The notes under the pieces were generated by a model. The model did no database searches and had not been told where the DNA came from. It worked only from the letters and a program-made list of their open reading frames with translations. The position numbers and the translations under genes were made by a program. This document shows, piece after piece, positions 46,611 to 54,997 of a stretch of 64,000 nucleotides of DNA (within the stretch, counting starts at the first letter, position 1; each line of letters opens with the position of its first letter). The DNA comes from Gp7-AA10 sp035636095 (GTDB lineage Bacteria; Acidobacteriota; Thermoanaerobaculia; Gp7-AA8): the NCBI GenBank assembly GCA_035636095.1, contig DASPZU010000088.1, forward strand, positions 1 to 64,000. Direction: 5' to 3'.

Positions 46611-48053
46611 ATGGACGTTGCTCTCAACCCCGAACCAAAATGGTCGAAAATCGACCACCTCTTCGTCGCCCTCGCTGAAGGTGACAAAGCCCCTCGCGAT
46701 GTGGGCAAGTCGATTCAGAAGCTCATCGATGGCTCGGGATTCAAGGGTCGCACGGACGAGACGATCACGGTCCTCGCGGACGCGCCGCGAAAGATCACGC
46801 TGATGGGACTCGGCAAGCGCGACGCGATCAACCTGCGGCTGATCCGCACCGCCCTGTACGCCATCGGCAAACTTTCGAGGAAACAACACGACCGTTCGAT
46901 CGCGGTCGCCATTCCGTACCCAATCGCCGATGTTGCAGTCCTGGCCGATTTCCTCAGCCAGTCCGATTACAAGTACGACAGCTACATCACGGTCAACAAA
47001 GACGGACACGTGCCCATCAACGCGGTGCTGATCCCACCCGTCGCTCTCGATTCGAAAGAATTAAAGCGCATTGAATCCGAAGCGCGCGCTCTCCGTTCCG
47101 GCGTCCGGACCGTCCGCGACCTCGGCAATGCTCCCGCGAATCTCATCACGCCGGCGCGGCTCGCCGAACGCGCGGAGGAAATCGCGCGCTCCGTCGGCGT
47201 GAAAGCGACGGTCTATGGCCGCAAGGAAATCGAGCGGATGAAAATGGGCGGCCTGCTGGCCGTCAATCGCGGATCGGCGGAGGAGCCGCGATTCATCGTG
47301 CTGGAGTACTCGCCGCGCAAGGCGAAGAAGCACGTCGCCCTGGTCGGAAAAGGCATCACATTCGACTCGGGCGGCATCTCGATCAAGCCCGCGGAAAAAA
47401 TGGAGGAGATGAAATTCGACATGTGTGGGGCGGCGGCGGTGATCGGCACGATTGAAACTGCGGCCAAGCTCGAGCTGCCGGTGAAGATCACGGGCGCGAT
47501 TCCATCGACCGAAAATCTGCCCTCCGGCAGCGCGTACAAACCGGGCGACATCATCACCATGATGAGCGGCAAGACCGTCGAGATCGTGAACACAGACGCC
47601 GAGGGGCGGATGATTCTGGCGGACGCGCTGCATTACGCGTCGGAGCTGAAGCCCGATCACCTCATCGATTACGCGACCCTCACCGGCGCGTGCGTGGTGG
47701 CGCTGGCGAGCGAGGCGGCCGGCCTTTTCTCCAACGATGATGCGCTGGCTCGGAAGTTGATTGAATGTGGCGACCGCGTCGGTGAGCGCCTGTGGAGAAT
47801 GCCGGTGTGGGACGACTACAAAGACCTGATCCGCAGCGAATGGGCGGACATGAAAAACTCGGGCGGGCGGTGGGGCGGCGCGATCACCGCGGCGTTGTTT
47901 CTCAAGGAGTACGTCAATTGTCCATCGTGGGCCCATCTCGACATCGCCGGAACGGCGTATGCGGAAGCGGAGACGGCGCGGGAAGCGCGCGGAGCGACCG
48001 GCGCAGGAGTTCGCGTGACGGTCGCGTTTCTCGAATCGCTTTCGCGTTCCTGA
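46611..48053 (+). CDS. pepA: Leucyl aminopeptidase (M17)
   Basis: 480 residues. The C-terminal catalytic domain has VGKGITFDSGGISIKPA, KFDMCGAAAV, the signature NTDAEGRMILADAL (PepA motif with metal ligands) and ATLTGACVVAL. The N-terminal macro-like domain is less conserved. It removes N-terminal residues from peptides in the cytoplasm using two metal ions. The 3' end overlaps the lipoprotein frame that follows. Confidence 0.95.
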   Translation: MDVALNPEPKWSKIDHLFVALAEGDKAPRDVGKSIQKLIDGSGFKGRTDETITVLADAPRKITLMGLGKRDAINLRLIRTALYAIGKLSRKQHDRSIAVAIPYPIADVAVLADFLSQSDYKYDSYITVNKDGHVPINAVLIPPVALDSKELKRIESEARALRSGVRTVRDLGNAPANLITPARLAERAEEIARSVGVKATVYGRKEIERMKMGGLLAVNRGSAEEPRFIVLEYSPRKAKKHVALVGKGITFDSGGISIKPAEKMEEMKFDMCGAAAVIGTIETAAKLELPVKITGAIPSTENLPSGSAYKPGDIITMMSGKTVEIVNTDAEGRMILADALHYASELKPDHLIDYATLTGACVVALASEAAGLFSNDDALARKLIECGDRVGERLWRMPVWDDYKDLIRSEWADMKNSGGRWGGAITAALFLKEYVNCPSWAHLDIAGTAYAEAETAREARGATGAGVRVTVAFLESLSRS

Positions 48054-49009
48054 TCGCGGCGCTTGCGTCCTGCGACGGCCGTCGCACCAGCGCCGTGCAA
48101 GCTGCGCCGCGGCGCCCGGAAGAAATCAACTTCACGGCCATCGATTCGCCGAGTCTGCAGTTTCTGCCGCGCCAGCAGGAGGCGGCCGGATGGAAGCTCG
48201 ACGAAGACCCGATCGTCATCCCGGGCAATCGGCTCGACACCTACCTCGATCAGGATGCGAACCACTTCGCGCGCTACGAGACGCTCGACGTCACCATCGG
48301 AAAATATTCGGCCGTCAACGGTCCCGGCTTCGCGACGGTCGAGATCTTCCGATTCCCCGATTTCGTCAAGGCCTTCGGCGCGTATTCGATGCGCAAGCGA
48401 GGCAACTATCGCATCCTGAACGTCGCCAACGAATCGTTTGCCAGCGCGCACTCGATCCATGTGTGGCGCGGTCCGTTTTACGTGCGGGTGGTGGGCGATG
48501 GCGGCGGCGGCGCGCTTTTGAAGCTGGTCGCGTCAGTCGCCGACAAGATGCCGTCCGCGCCCGGAAAACCGGCGGTGTTCGCGTTTTTGCCGGAGCAATT
48601 CCGCGTTGCGAACAGCGAGCGCTACTCCGTCGATTCGGGCCTGGGCCAGACGTTTCTGGCGAACTCTTTTCAGGCGACATTCAACGTCGGCGGTGACATC
48701 ATCGAAGGCCTCGTGATTCCGGCCGCCAACAAAGGCACTGCGGCACAAATCCTCAACGACTATCGGCAGCTCTTCGTGCAGAACGGCCGGCTCCTCGATC
48801 CCGTCCCCAACCTGGGCGAAGACAACTTCACGGCCGAAGACAAGTTTCTGGGACGGGCGGTGGCCTTCCGCATCGATCGATTCGTGGTCGTGTTCAACGG
48901 CTACAAAGAGCGGCAGCATCTGATCGATCTGGCCACGTTCTCCGATCAGAAAATCCTCGCCACCATCCGCAAGCAGCTCGTGACGGCCGGCGAGCAGTCG
49001 GCGCAGTAA
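47927..49009 (+). CDS. DUF6599-like lipoprotein, start unclear
   Basis: The secure part begins at about 48029 with a lipoprotein signal core (FAFLIAALASC, lipobox LASC) and runs about 325 residues. The mature domain (TYLDQDANHFARYETLDVTIGKY, VRVVGDGGGG) resembles DUF6599 proteins of Acidobacteriota, function unknown. No ATG, GTG or TTG lies close upstream of the signal core. The nearest in-frame starts are GTG 47927 and TTG 47918, deep in pepA, and would add a basic 33-residue lead. A rare start codon or a programmed or sequencing frameshift is possible. Confidence 0.65.
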   Translation: MGPSRHRRNGVCGSGDGAGSARSDRRRSSRDGRVSRIAFAFLIAALASCDGRRTSAVQAAPRRPEEINFTAIDSPSLQFLPRQQEAAGWKLDEDPIVIPGNRLDTYLDQDANHFARYETLDVTIGKYSAVNGPGFATVEIFRFPDFVKAFGAYSMRKRGNYRILNVANESFASAHSIHVWRGPFYVRVVGDGGGGALLKLVASVADKMPSAPGKPAVFAFLPEQFRVANSERYSVDSGLGQTFLANSFQATFNVGGDIIEGLVIPAANKGTAAQILNDYRQLFVQNGRLLDPVPNLGEDNFTAEDKFLGRAVAFRIDRFVVVFNGYKERQHLIDLATFSDQKILATIRKQLVTAGEQSAQ

Positions 49010-49012
49010 TAG

Positions 49013-49083
49013 TTCTCGGTTCTCAGTTGTCGGTTCTCAGTCCCTCCCTCCCTTTGAGAACCGAGAACTGAGAACCGAGAACC
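49013..49083. repeat. Inverted repeat of GGTTCTC-type 7-bp units
   Basis: Arms 49013-49040 and 49055-49083 of TTCTCGG/TTCTCAG heptamers pair almost completely around a pyrimidine loop. It lies between two plus-strand genes, just after the lipoprotein stop and 3 bases before the next -10 hexamer. Confidence 0.85.
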
Positions 49084-49086
49084 AGC

Positions 49087-49092
49087 TACAAT
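49087..49092 (+). promoter_or_regulatory. -10-like TACAAT, 10 bases before radical SAM TTG
   Basis: TACAAT then ten bases and the TTG at 49103; no ribosome site is seen. Confidence 0.45.
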
Positions 49093-49102
49093 CCCTTATC
49101 TT

Positions 49103-50485
49103 TTGAAAGTCGCCTTTCTGAAGCCCCCGGTGGGCGGCATCCTAGGCCTGGAGATGCTCACATTTGTGGAGCCTCTAGGTCCGATCTGCGTGGCGGCCTG
49201 TCTCGAGCAGGAAGGCCACCAGTGCAAAGTCTTCGATCTCCGCATCGAAGGCCAGGAGCATGGCCTTGCGCTTTGCAAGACGTTCGATCCGGATGTGGTG
49301 GGCCTGCAGTGCAACTTCACCACCGAGCGCAACCGGACCATTCGCCTGGCGCAGCGCATCAAACGCGAGATGCCGCGAGCGTTGGTGGTGGTGGGCGGGC
49401 ACGACGCATCGCGCGATCCGGCGTGGTTTGAGCACGAGTCGATCGACGCGATCGCCATCGGCGACGGCGAAGAAGTCATGGTGCAGCTCGTCGATGCCTT
49501 GGCGCGCGGACGCGACATCAAGTCCGTGCCGAACCACGCGCCGATGCATGCGAATCTGGACGATTATCCGCTGCCGGCGCGCCATCTGATCGCGGACTAT
49601 GCCGATCACTACTACATCAATTTCCGCAAGCCGCTGGCGTTGATGGAGACCGCGCGTGGGTGTCCGTTCAAGTGCAATTTCTGCTCGGTCTGGAAATTTC
49701 ACGAGAGCACGTTCCGCGAAAAATCGCCCGAGCGCGTTGTCAGGGAATTGGAGCAGATCACTGCGCCCAACATTTTCATCACCGATGACATCTTCTGGAT
49801 GAACGTGCGCCGCGGCCAAGAGATGGCCAGGCAGATCAAGGCGGCCGGCATCAAGAAATACTTCACGGTGCAGACGCGCACCGACATCATCTGCAAGTTT
49901 CCGCAGCTCGTCGAGATGTGGAAAGAGTGCGGCAGCCTGGCCATTTTCCTCGGCCTCGAATCGGTCACCGACGAGGGTCTGAAAGCAGTCAACAAGAAGA
50001 ACACCGCCGACAACAACGTCCGGGCCATCAACATCCTCAAAGAGCTCGGCGTCGGCTTCACGCCCAACTTCATCGTCGATCCGGCCTGGGACCGCGAAGA
50101 CTTCGCGCGGCTGCGCGACTGGATCGACACCATGGCCGCCTACAACAGCGGCTTCTCGATTCTCACGCCCCTGCCAGGCACCGATTTGTGGGATACCGCG
50201 AAAGATCAGGTCACCACCCACGATTGGGAGATGTACGACATCGTCCACGCCGTTCTGCCGACCAGGCTCTCCCTGGAAGAGTTCTACGATGAATACTCCC
50301 GGCTGTGGCGGCACGCCCTGGAAGTGCGGTATCGCTATCGCGGAAAAATGAAGACGTACTTACAGCTCGGCGCCGCGCTCGCGACACGGAAGGTCACACT
50401 CGGCGCGGTGCGCAAAGGGATGAACATCGCGAAAGTGTTCAGCAAGCCGGAGACATTTCTGCGGGCCCACCGCCCTTCGACCTAG
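49103..50485 (+). CDS. Cobalamin-binding radical SAM protein (HpnR-like)
   Basis: 460 residues from a TTG. N-terminal B12-binding-like domain (about 1-140; VGLQCNFTT, VVVGGHDASRDP) and radical SAM domain with ETARGCPFKCNFCSVWKFHE (CxxxCxxC). IFLGLESVTDEGLKAVNK is typical of the class. The block YYINF..ALMETARGCPF..FCSVWKF resembles hopanoid C-3 methylase HpnR, so it may methylate a lipid or other unreactive carbon. No hopanoid genes are in the window; the substrate is open. Confidence 0.85.
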   Translation: MKVAFLKPPVGGILGLEMLTFVEPLGPICVAACLEQEGHQCKVFDLRIEGQEHGLALCKTFDPDVVGLQCNFTTERNRTIRLAQRIKREMPRALVVVGGHDASRDPAWFEHESIDAIAIGDGEEVMVQLVDALARGRDIKSVPNHAPMHANLDDYPLPARHLIADYADHYYINFRKPLALMETARGCPFKCNFCSVWKFHESTFREKSPERVVRELEQITAPNIFITDDIFWMNVRRGQEMARQIKAAGIKKYFTVQTRTDIICKFPQLVEMWKECGSLAIFLGLESVTDEGLKAVNKKNTADNNVRAINILKELGVGFTPNFIVDPAWDREDFARLRDWIDTMAAYNSGFSILTPLPGTDLWDTAKDQVTTHDWEMYDIVHAVLPTRLSLEEFYDEYSRLWRHALEVRYRYRGKMKTYLQLGAALATRKVTLGAVRKGMNIAKVFSKPETFLRAHRPST

Positions 50486-50563
50486 GTTGCGCGGTCTCGC
50501 AGTTGCGCCCTCTCGCGGTGCAGCACTCCGAGACCTCGCAACCACGAGACCACGAGACTGCGA
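50486..50563. repeat. Inverted repeat of GGTCTCG-type units
   Basis: Left arm GGTTGCGCGGTCTCGCAG and right arm 50526-50563 are imperfect complements built of 8-bp GGTCTCGT/GGTTGCGA units. It fills the whole gap between two plus-strand genes, starting at the upstream stop and ending directly at the next ATG. The GGTCTCG unit recurs at 61157-61200. Confidence 0.8.
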
Positions 50564-51445
50564 ATGATCGTCCACCTCGTCGACGGAACTTACGAGCTGT
50601 TCCGCCACTTCTACGGCCTGCGGCGCGCGAAGAACGGCGATCCTCCATTCGGTGCCGTGCGGGGCGTGCTGCACATGACGCTCGAAATGATCGAGAAGGG
50701 CGCGACGCACATCGGCGTCGCGACGGACCACATCATCGAATCGTTCCGCAACGCGCTGTGGCCTGGCTACAAAACCGGAGCGGGGATCGATCCCGCGTTG
50801 TGGCGCCAATTTCATCCGCTGGAAGAAGCGCTCACCGCGATGGGCGTGGTGGTCTGGCCGATGATCGAGCTGGAAGCCGACGACGCGCTGGCCTCGGCCG
50901 CCGCCTTGTCGGCCGCCGACGCTGCAGTGGAGAAAATCTGCATCTGGACGCCCGACAAGGACCTGGCGCAATGCGTCGTCGGCCAGCGGGTCGTGCAGGT
51001 CGATCGGAAGAGCGGAAAAATCCGCGATGCCGCCGGCGTGCAGCAGAAATTCGGCGTGCTGCCGCCGTCGATTCCCGACTATCTGGCGCTGGTCGGCGAT
51101 GCCGCTGACGGCTACCCCGGCATTCCCGGATTCGGCGCGAAGTCGGCAGCGGCCGTCCTGACGCGATTTGGTCACATCGAGGCGATTCCCGCCGACGCCT
51201 CCCAGTGGCGCGCGAACGTTTTCAGAAGCGGGCGCCTCGCGGCCACCCTCGTCGAGCAACGCGAGGACGCCTTGCTGTTTCGCACGCTGGCCAGGCTGCG
51301 CGACGACGCCGCGCTGTTTGATTCTGTCGAGAGTCTGCGTTGGACGGGCCCGACTCCGCTGTTCGCTGACTACGCAAGGCACATCGACGCCCCCGAATTG
51401 ATCGAGCGCGCCGAACGCGCGGCGAGTTTAGTCGGCGCGGCCTAA
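50564..51445 (+). CDS. 5'-3' exonuclease (FEN-like)
   Basis: 293 residues matching the N-terminal nuclease domain of DNA polymerase I as a free-standing protein: HLVDGTYELFRHFYG, ELEADDALASAAAL (metal-binding acidic cluster), TPDKDLAQCV and LALVGDAADGYPGIPGFGAKSAA (H3TH region). It should trim 5' flaps or RNA primers. The start immediately abuts the preceding inverted repeat, leaving no room for a ribosome site outside the hairpin. It is convergent with the methyltransferase gene, overlapping by 18 bp. Confidence 0.9.
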   Translation: MIVHLVDGTYELFRHFYGLRRAKNGDPPFGAVRGVLHMTLEMIEKGATHIGVATDHIIESFRNALWPGYKTGAGIDPALWRQFHPLEEALTAMGVVVWPMIELEADDALASAAALSAADAAVEKICIWTPDKDLAQCVVGQRVVQVDRKSGKIRDAAGVQQKFGVLPPSIPDYLALVGDAADGYPGIPGFGAKSAAAVLTRFGHIEAIPADASQWRANVFRSGRLAATLVEQREDALLFRTLARLRDDAALFDSVESLRWTGPTPLFADYARHIDAPELIERAERAASLVGAA

Positions 51446-52282
51446 CAGCACGCCGCCGCCCCAGATCTGTTTGGGCTTGGCGCCTTTCGAATCGGGGAAC
51501 TTCGCGAACAGGGACAGGAAGAACGGCGCTCGCTTCAACTTCGCGGCGGTGTGGAGCATCGATCGAACGTCGAGCGGCTTCCAGCCGCAATTCACGAAAA
51601 ACTCCGGACCATTTTCGGGTGCGAATTTCAACGGCGCCCCCGCCTCGCGCAGCGGCGATCCAATCTGCTTCTGCAACATTTTTAGCAAGCCGGGCGAGAC
51701 CAGATCGGTCGCCCATCGCTGCAATGTCGGCTGAGCAGCGAGATCCTTTCCGAGCTGGCAGACTTCGTCGGCGGTGAGGTAGACGATGAGACCCTCACTC
51801 ATCGCCATCACGCGTTTCGCGCGGCGGCCGAGGGATGCGAAGAGGTCGCGCCGGGCGGAGAGATTCGAAAGGTCGAGCGCCACGCTTTCGTATTTGCACA
51901 CCGGCTTCTCGCTGCGCAGGATGTCCTGCTTGTAGGCCAGCAGATCGGGCAGATCGACGTCGATCCATTGCAGGGAGGAAGGCAATTGCATGCGATAAGG
52001 ACGCGTGTCGAGGCCGGCCGCCAGGTTCACGACCATGTCGGCGCCGGCAGCGACTTCCTGAGCAACGTACGTGTCGAACAGATAAGTGCGCGCGACGTAC
52101 GACCAGGCGTGCTTTTTCGCGACCGAGACCTTCTCCATGATCTGTTCGCCGCGCGCGCCGGCCAGGCGTCGTGCGAACGGATCGCGGAAGACAGCATCCT
52201 GGCGCTCCGATTCCCAGGCGCGGTACATCGCCACCCAGGCAGCAGTATCGGAGATGTTGCGAATCAACGGTTGGCTGCTCAT
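51428..52282 (-). CDS. LCMT-like SAM-dependent methyltransferase
   Basis: 284 residues. The leucine carboxyl methyltransferase-like motifs are clear: FRDPFARRLAG at the N-terminus, VVNLAAGLDTRPYRM (SAM site) and VDLPDLLAYK, then SEGLIVYLTADEV. Such TIGR00027-type enzymes O-methylate small molecules; many sit in secondary metabolism but none is seen here. TAGAAT ends 7 bases before the ATG. Confidence 0.88.
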   Translation of the reverse strand: MSSQPLIRNISDTAAWVAMYRAWESERQDAVFRDPFARRLAGARGEQIMEKVSVAKKHAWSYVARTYLFDTYVAQEVAAGADMVVNLAAGLDTRPYRMQLPSSLQWIDVDLPDLLAYKQDILRSEKPVCKYESVALDLSNLSARRDLFASLGRRAKRVMAMSEGLIVYLTADEVCQLGKDLAAQPTLQRWATDLVSPGLLKMLQKQIGSPLREAGAPLKFAPENGPEFFVNCGWKPLDVRSMLHTAAKLKRAPFFLSLFAKFPDSKGAKPKQIWGGGVLLGRAD

Positions 52283-52289
52283 GGGCGTG

Positions 52290-52295
52290 ATTCTA
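52290..52295 (-). promoter_or_regulatory. -10-like TAGAAT, 7 bases before methyltransferase ATG
   Basis: TAGAAT, CACGCCC and then the ATG at 52282. There is no ribosome site between. Confidence 0.45.
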
Positions 52296-52350
52296 TGCGG
52301 AACCTGCCCGGTCGCGCGTCCGTCGAAGTGATGACGAAAGGAAATCCTCC

Positions 52351-52677
52351 ATGCGCAAAGCCCTGCTCCCGTTTCTCTTTCTTCTGACAGTTCCTCTCAT
52401 CGGTCAGGAAACCGTCAAGACGCATCCGGTTTCGGTCCTCATCGACTCCAGACCCGATTTCGCGGAGATTCAGCTCGACGGAAAATTTATTGGAACGACT
52501 CCCCTCAATTACCGCCTCTCGCCGGGCATGCATCGGATTGCATTGACACGCAAGGGATTTGCGACGTGGACCCGCGATCTCCTCGTCACCGATGGCGTGC
52601 CGACGCGCGTGGGCGGGCTTCTCGAGCAAACGACGACCCAGAATCCGTGCCCGACCGAGTCGCCGTCGGGACGGTGA
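52351..52677 (+). CDS. Small secreted PEGA-domain protein
   Basis: 108 residues with signal peptide (LLPFLFLLTVPLIGQ) and one PEGA domain (VSVLIDSRPDFAEIQLDGKFIGTT split by eye; core SRPDFAEIQLDGKFIG and LSPGMHRIALTRKGF). PEGA domains are surface beta modules. AAAGGA before the ATG gives a normal ribosome site, unlike many of its neighbours. The C-terminus with a lone Cys is not conserved-looking. Confidence 0.85.
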   Translation: MRKALLPFLFLLTVPLIGQETVKTHPVSVLIDSRPDFAEIQLDGKFIGTTPLNYRLSPGMHRIALTRKGFATWTRDLLVTDGVPTRVGGLLEQTTTQNPCPTESPSGR

Positions 52678-52680
52678 TTC

Positions 52681-53157
52681 CTATCGCTCCCACAATCCGC
52701 TCTTGCCGCCCGACTTGCGAACGAGCTGCAACGATTCAATGGTGATGCCTTTCTCGGCACTCTTGCACATGTCGTAGATGGTTAAGGCGGCCACCGCGCA
52801 CGCGGTCATGGCCTCCATCTCGACGCCGGTCTTTCCGTCGCAGCGGACGATCGATCGAATCTCGATCGTGCCGCTGCCGCGATCGAGGTCAAATGTGATG
52901 TCGATGGTGTTGAGCGGCACGGGATGCGTGAGCGGGATCAGCGATGGCGTCGCTTTGGCGGCCAGAACGCCCGCGACTTTGGCGGTGGTCAGCACATCGC
53001 CCTTGGGCAGCGCCTGTTCGATCAGCTTGGTCAGCGTCTCCGGTCTCATGCGCACTGTCGCGACCGCGACCGCTTCTCGCCGCGTCACCCGCTTCGAGGC
53101 CACGTCCACCATCGAGATGCCGCCCGTCTCGTCGAAATGCGAAAAGTCTTTGGTCAT
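52681..53157 (-). CDS. moaC: Cyclic pyranopterin monophosphate synthase
   Basis: 158 residues, standard length. FDETGGISMVDVASK, AKATPSLIPLTHPVPL and VEMEAMTACAVAALTIYDMCK are the MoaC hallmarks, including the active-site Lys/Asp regions. It forms cPMP in molybdenum-cofactor synthesis. It overlaps mobA by 4 bp, so the two are one operon; other moa genes are elsewhere. Confidence 0.96.
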   Translation of the reverse strand: MTKDFSHFDETGGISMVDVASKRVTRREAVAVATVRMRPETLTKLIEQALPKGDVLTTAKVAGVLAAKATPSLIPLTHPVPLNTIDITFDLDRGSGTIEIRSIVRCDGKTGVEMEAMTACAVAALTIYDMCKSAEKGITIESLQLVRKSGGKSGLWER

Positions 53158-53723
53158 AAATGTCTCGTGGCCTCGCGGAGTTCTTCAGGTGTGTTGACGT
53201 TCATGAGCGGCTCGCCGGGAAACCGGGCCCGCAAGGCATCCTCTTCGATGATCTCGAGGCGATCGGTGAGCGAGTGCAGATTGAGCTGACCGGCGGCGAT
53301 CCGCAGCTCGAATCGCGGCAGCAGCGACGATGCGTAACCGGCGCACAGCATCTGCAATTTTCCGTTCCAGCGCGGCACAACAATCTCGGCCGCCGATTGC
53401 GATGCGCGGCCGGCCAGGTAGCGCAGCACTTCTGACGTCAGGAGAGGATAGTCGATTGCCAGGATGAAGCATCGCCCTTTGGCATCCTGGAGTGCCCGCC
53501 AGACTCCAAAGACCGGCGCCTGCTCCTGGCGGGGCGGCTCAAAAATCGTCGGCAGCGACTCCACCCCCTTCCCACCCGCTCGTTGCACGGCGATGACGCG
53601 ATCGAACACCGGTTTTGCCGCCGCCATGACGCGCTGCAGAAACGTAGAGTCGGCGAACGGCAGATCGAGCTTTGAACGGCCCATGCGGTTGGATTGGCCG
53701 CCGACTAGGAGATAGCAGTTCAT
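53154..53723 (-). CDS. mobA: Molybdenum cofactor guanylyltransferase
   Basis: 189 residues from the ATG at 53723. YLLVGGQSNRMGRSKLDLPF is the nucleotide-binding GGxSxRMGxxK loop, with AIDYPLLTSEV and NVNTPEELREA further on. It couples GMP to molybdopterin. A longer frame reads into the inverted repeat upstream and is not credible. The start lies one base from that repeat and has no -10-like hexamer at short range. Confidence 0.92.
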   Translation of the reverse strand: MNCYLLVGGQSNRMGRSKLDLPFADSTFLQRVMAAAKPVFDRVIAVQRAGGKGVESLPTIFEPPRQEQAPVFGVWRALQDAKGRCFILAIDYPLLTSEVLRYLAGRASQSAAEIVVPRWNGKLQMLCAGYASSLLPRFELRIAAGQLNLHSLTDRLEIIEEDALRARFPGEPLMNVNTPEELREATRHL

Positions 53724-53724
53724 T

Positions 53725-53804
53725 GAAGTTCGAAGTTCGAAGGGCGAAGTTCGAACGAAGAAAACTTCTTCATTCTTCATTCTTCATTCGAACTTCGAAC
53801 CTCG
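53725..53804. repeat. Inverted repeat of AAGTTCG/CATTCTT 7-bp units
   Basis: Left arm 53725-53762 (AAGTTCG heptamers) pairs with right arm 53768-53804. It occupies most of the divergent promoter region of mobA and the glycosyltransferase, so it is again not at a gene end. Confidence 0.85.
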
Positions 53805-53818
53805 TCTTTTCAGTAGGT

Positions 53819-53824
53819 TACCAT
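53819..53824 (+). promoter_or_regulatory. -10-like TACCAT, 7 bases before glycosyltransferase ATG
   Basis: TACCAT then CCCTTAA and the ATG at 53832. There is no ribosome site. Confidence 0.45.
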
Positions 53825-53831
53825 CCCTTAA

Positions 53832-54497
53832 ATGTCCGTCTCGGTCATCATTCCCACCCTCAACGAGGAAGATTGGATCGCCGGCGCGGTCGAATCGGCT
53901 TTTGCTGCCGGAGCGGCGGAAGTAATCGTCGTTGACGGCGGCAGCCACGACCGCACCGCACGCTTTGCGACCGCAGCCGGCGCGCGCGTGCTTCTCGCGG
54001 AGCCGATGCGCGCACGACAGCTCAATCGCGGCGCGGAGGCGGCCTCGAATCCAACTCTGATTTTTCTTCACGCCGATTCGCGTTTACCGAGCGGCGCGGC
54101 CGCGGCGGTCGAAGACGCATTGCAGGCCAGGCTGTTCGGCGGCTTCCGCCTCCGTTTCATCGAGGCTGATTCCAGGCTGCGGATCGCGGCAAAGATGATC
54201 AATGCGCGCACCTGGGTCACGCGCGCGCCATGGGGCGATCAGGGACAATTCATCCGCCGCGAGACGCTGCTCGCCTGTGGCGGGTTTCGGGAAATCGCGA
54301 TCATGGAAGACTACGAGCTCGCGACGCGGATGCGGCGGGCAGGTCCGGTACGGATCCTGCCGATGACGATCGCAACGTCGGGCCGTCGATTTCTTCAAAG
54401 AGGAATGTTGCGGACGGCGATAGTCAACTGGTTGACTATCTGGCGCTATCACCAAGGAGTGGATCCCGAGGAGCTCGCGCGCGCTTATCGCGCGTGA
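53832..54497 (+). CDS. Family 2 glycosyltransferase (TIGR04283-like)
   Basis: 221 residues. VSVIIPTLNEEDWIAG and VVDGGSHDRTA are the GT2 nucleotide-sugar motifs; FLHADSRLP (DxD-like) and PWGDQGQFIRRETLLACGGF are typical of the TIGR04283 group, often near selenium- or radical-SAM-related genes. The acceptor is unknown. It is short and lacks membrane helices. Convergent overlap of 13 bp with the TPR gene. Confidence 0.9.
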   Translation: MSVSVIIPTLNEEDWIAGAVESAFAAGAAEVIVVDGGSHDRTARFATAAGARVLLAEPMRARQLNRGAEAASNPTLIFLHADSRLPSGAAAAVEDALQARLFGGFRLRFIEADSRLRIAAKMINARTWVTRAPWGDQGQFIRRETLLACGGFREIAIMEDYELATRMRRAGPVRILPMTIATSGRRFLQRGMLRTAIVNWLTIWRYHQGVDPEELARAYRA

Positions 54498-54997
54498 GGC
54501 TTTCGGGTGCGTTTCGGCGCCGCCGCCGGTTCCGGATTCTTCTTGGCGTGTCTGGCCTGACCGAGAGAGACGTTGATGGGGTGGCCGCGGCCGAGGAACG
54601 GAACGGTCGGGCGTGCGCGAACGCCGAGCTCGCGCCGCACTTTGATCAGCCCATCGTGCTCCGGAACGATTTTCAGTCCGGAGTCGGCAGTCTCGATGGC
54701 CTTCTTGCGATTGCCGGAGGCGATGTAGATGCGCGTGAGATTGGCGTAGTGATCGCCGTTGTAGAACTCGAGATCGAGAGCGCGTTTGCACAGATCGATG
54801 CCGGTCTTGTACTTCTTCTGGACCAGGGCCAGCGAAAGCCCGAAAAATGAAAGACCGCTGGCCGCCTTGGCGGTATTCAGGGGCGGCGCTTCGTCGGTGC
54901 CGTAGATGTCGAGAAACTCCGTCACCGCCTTTAGATGCTCCCCGGCCTCGGTCAGCAGAATTGCCTGGTCAATCCGTCTCAGAATGTTATTCGTCAT
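54485..54997 (-). CDS. TPR-like protein with basic tail
   Basis: 170 residues. Two to three TPR-like helix pairs (about 10-115; YKTGIDLCKRALDLEFYNGD and HYANLTRIYIASGNRKKAIE) then a proline/lysine-rich basic C-terminus (AKKNPEPAAAPKRTRKPH). No signal peptide. It overlaps the receiver-PilZ stop by 1 bp, so a scaffold role in the same pathway is plausible but unproven. Confidence 0.75.
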   Translation of the reverse strand: MTNNILRRIDQAILLTEAGEHLKAVTEFLDIYGTDEAPPLNTAKAASGLSFFGLSLALVQKKYKTGIDLCKRALDLEFYNGDHYANLTRIYIASGNRKKAIETADSGLKIVPEHDGLIKVRRELGVRARPTVPFLGRGHPINVSLGQARHAKKNPEPAAAPKRTRKPHAR

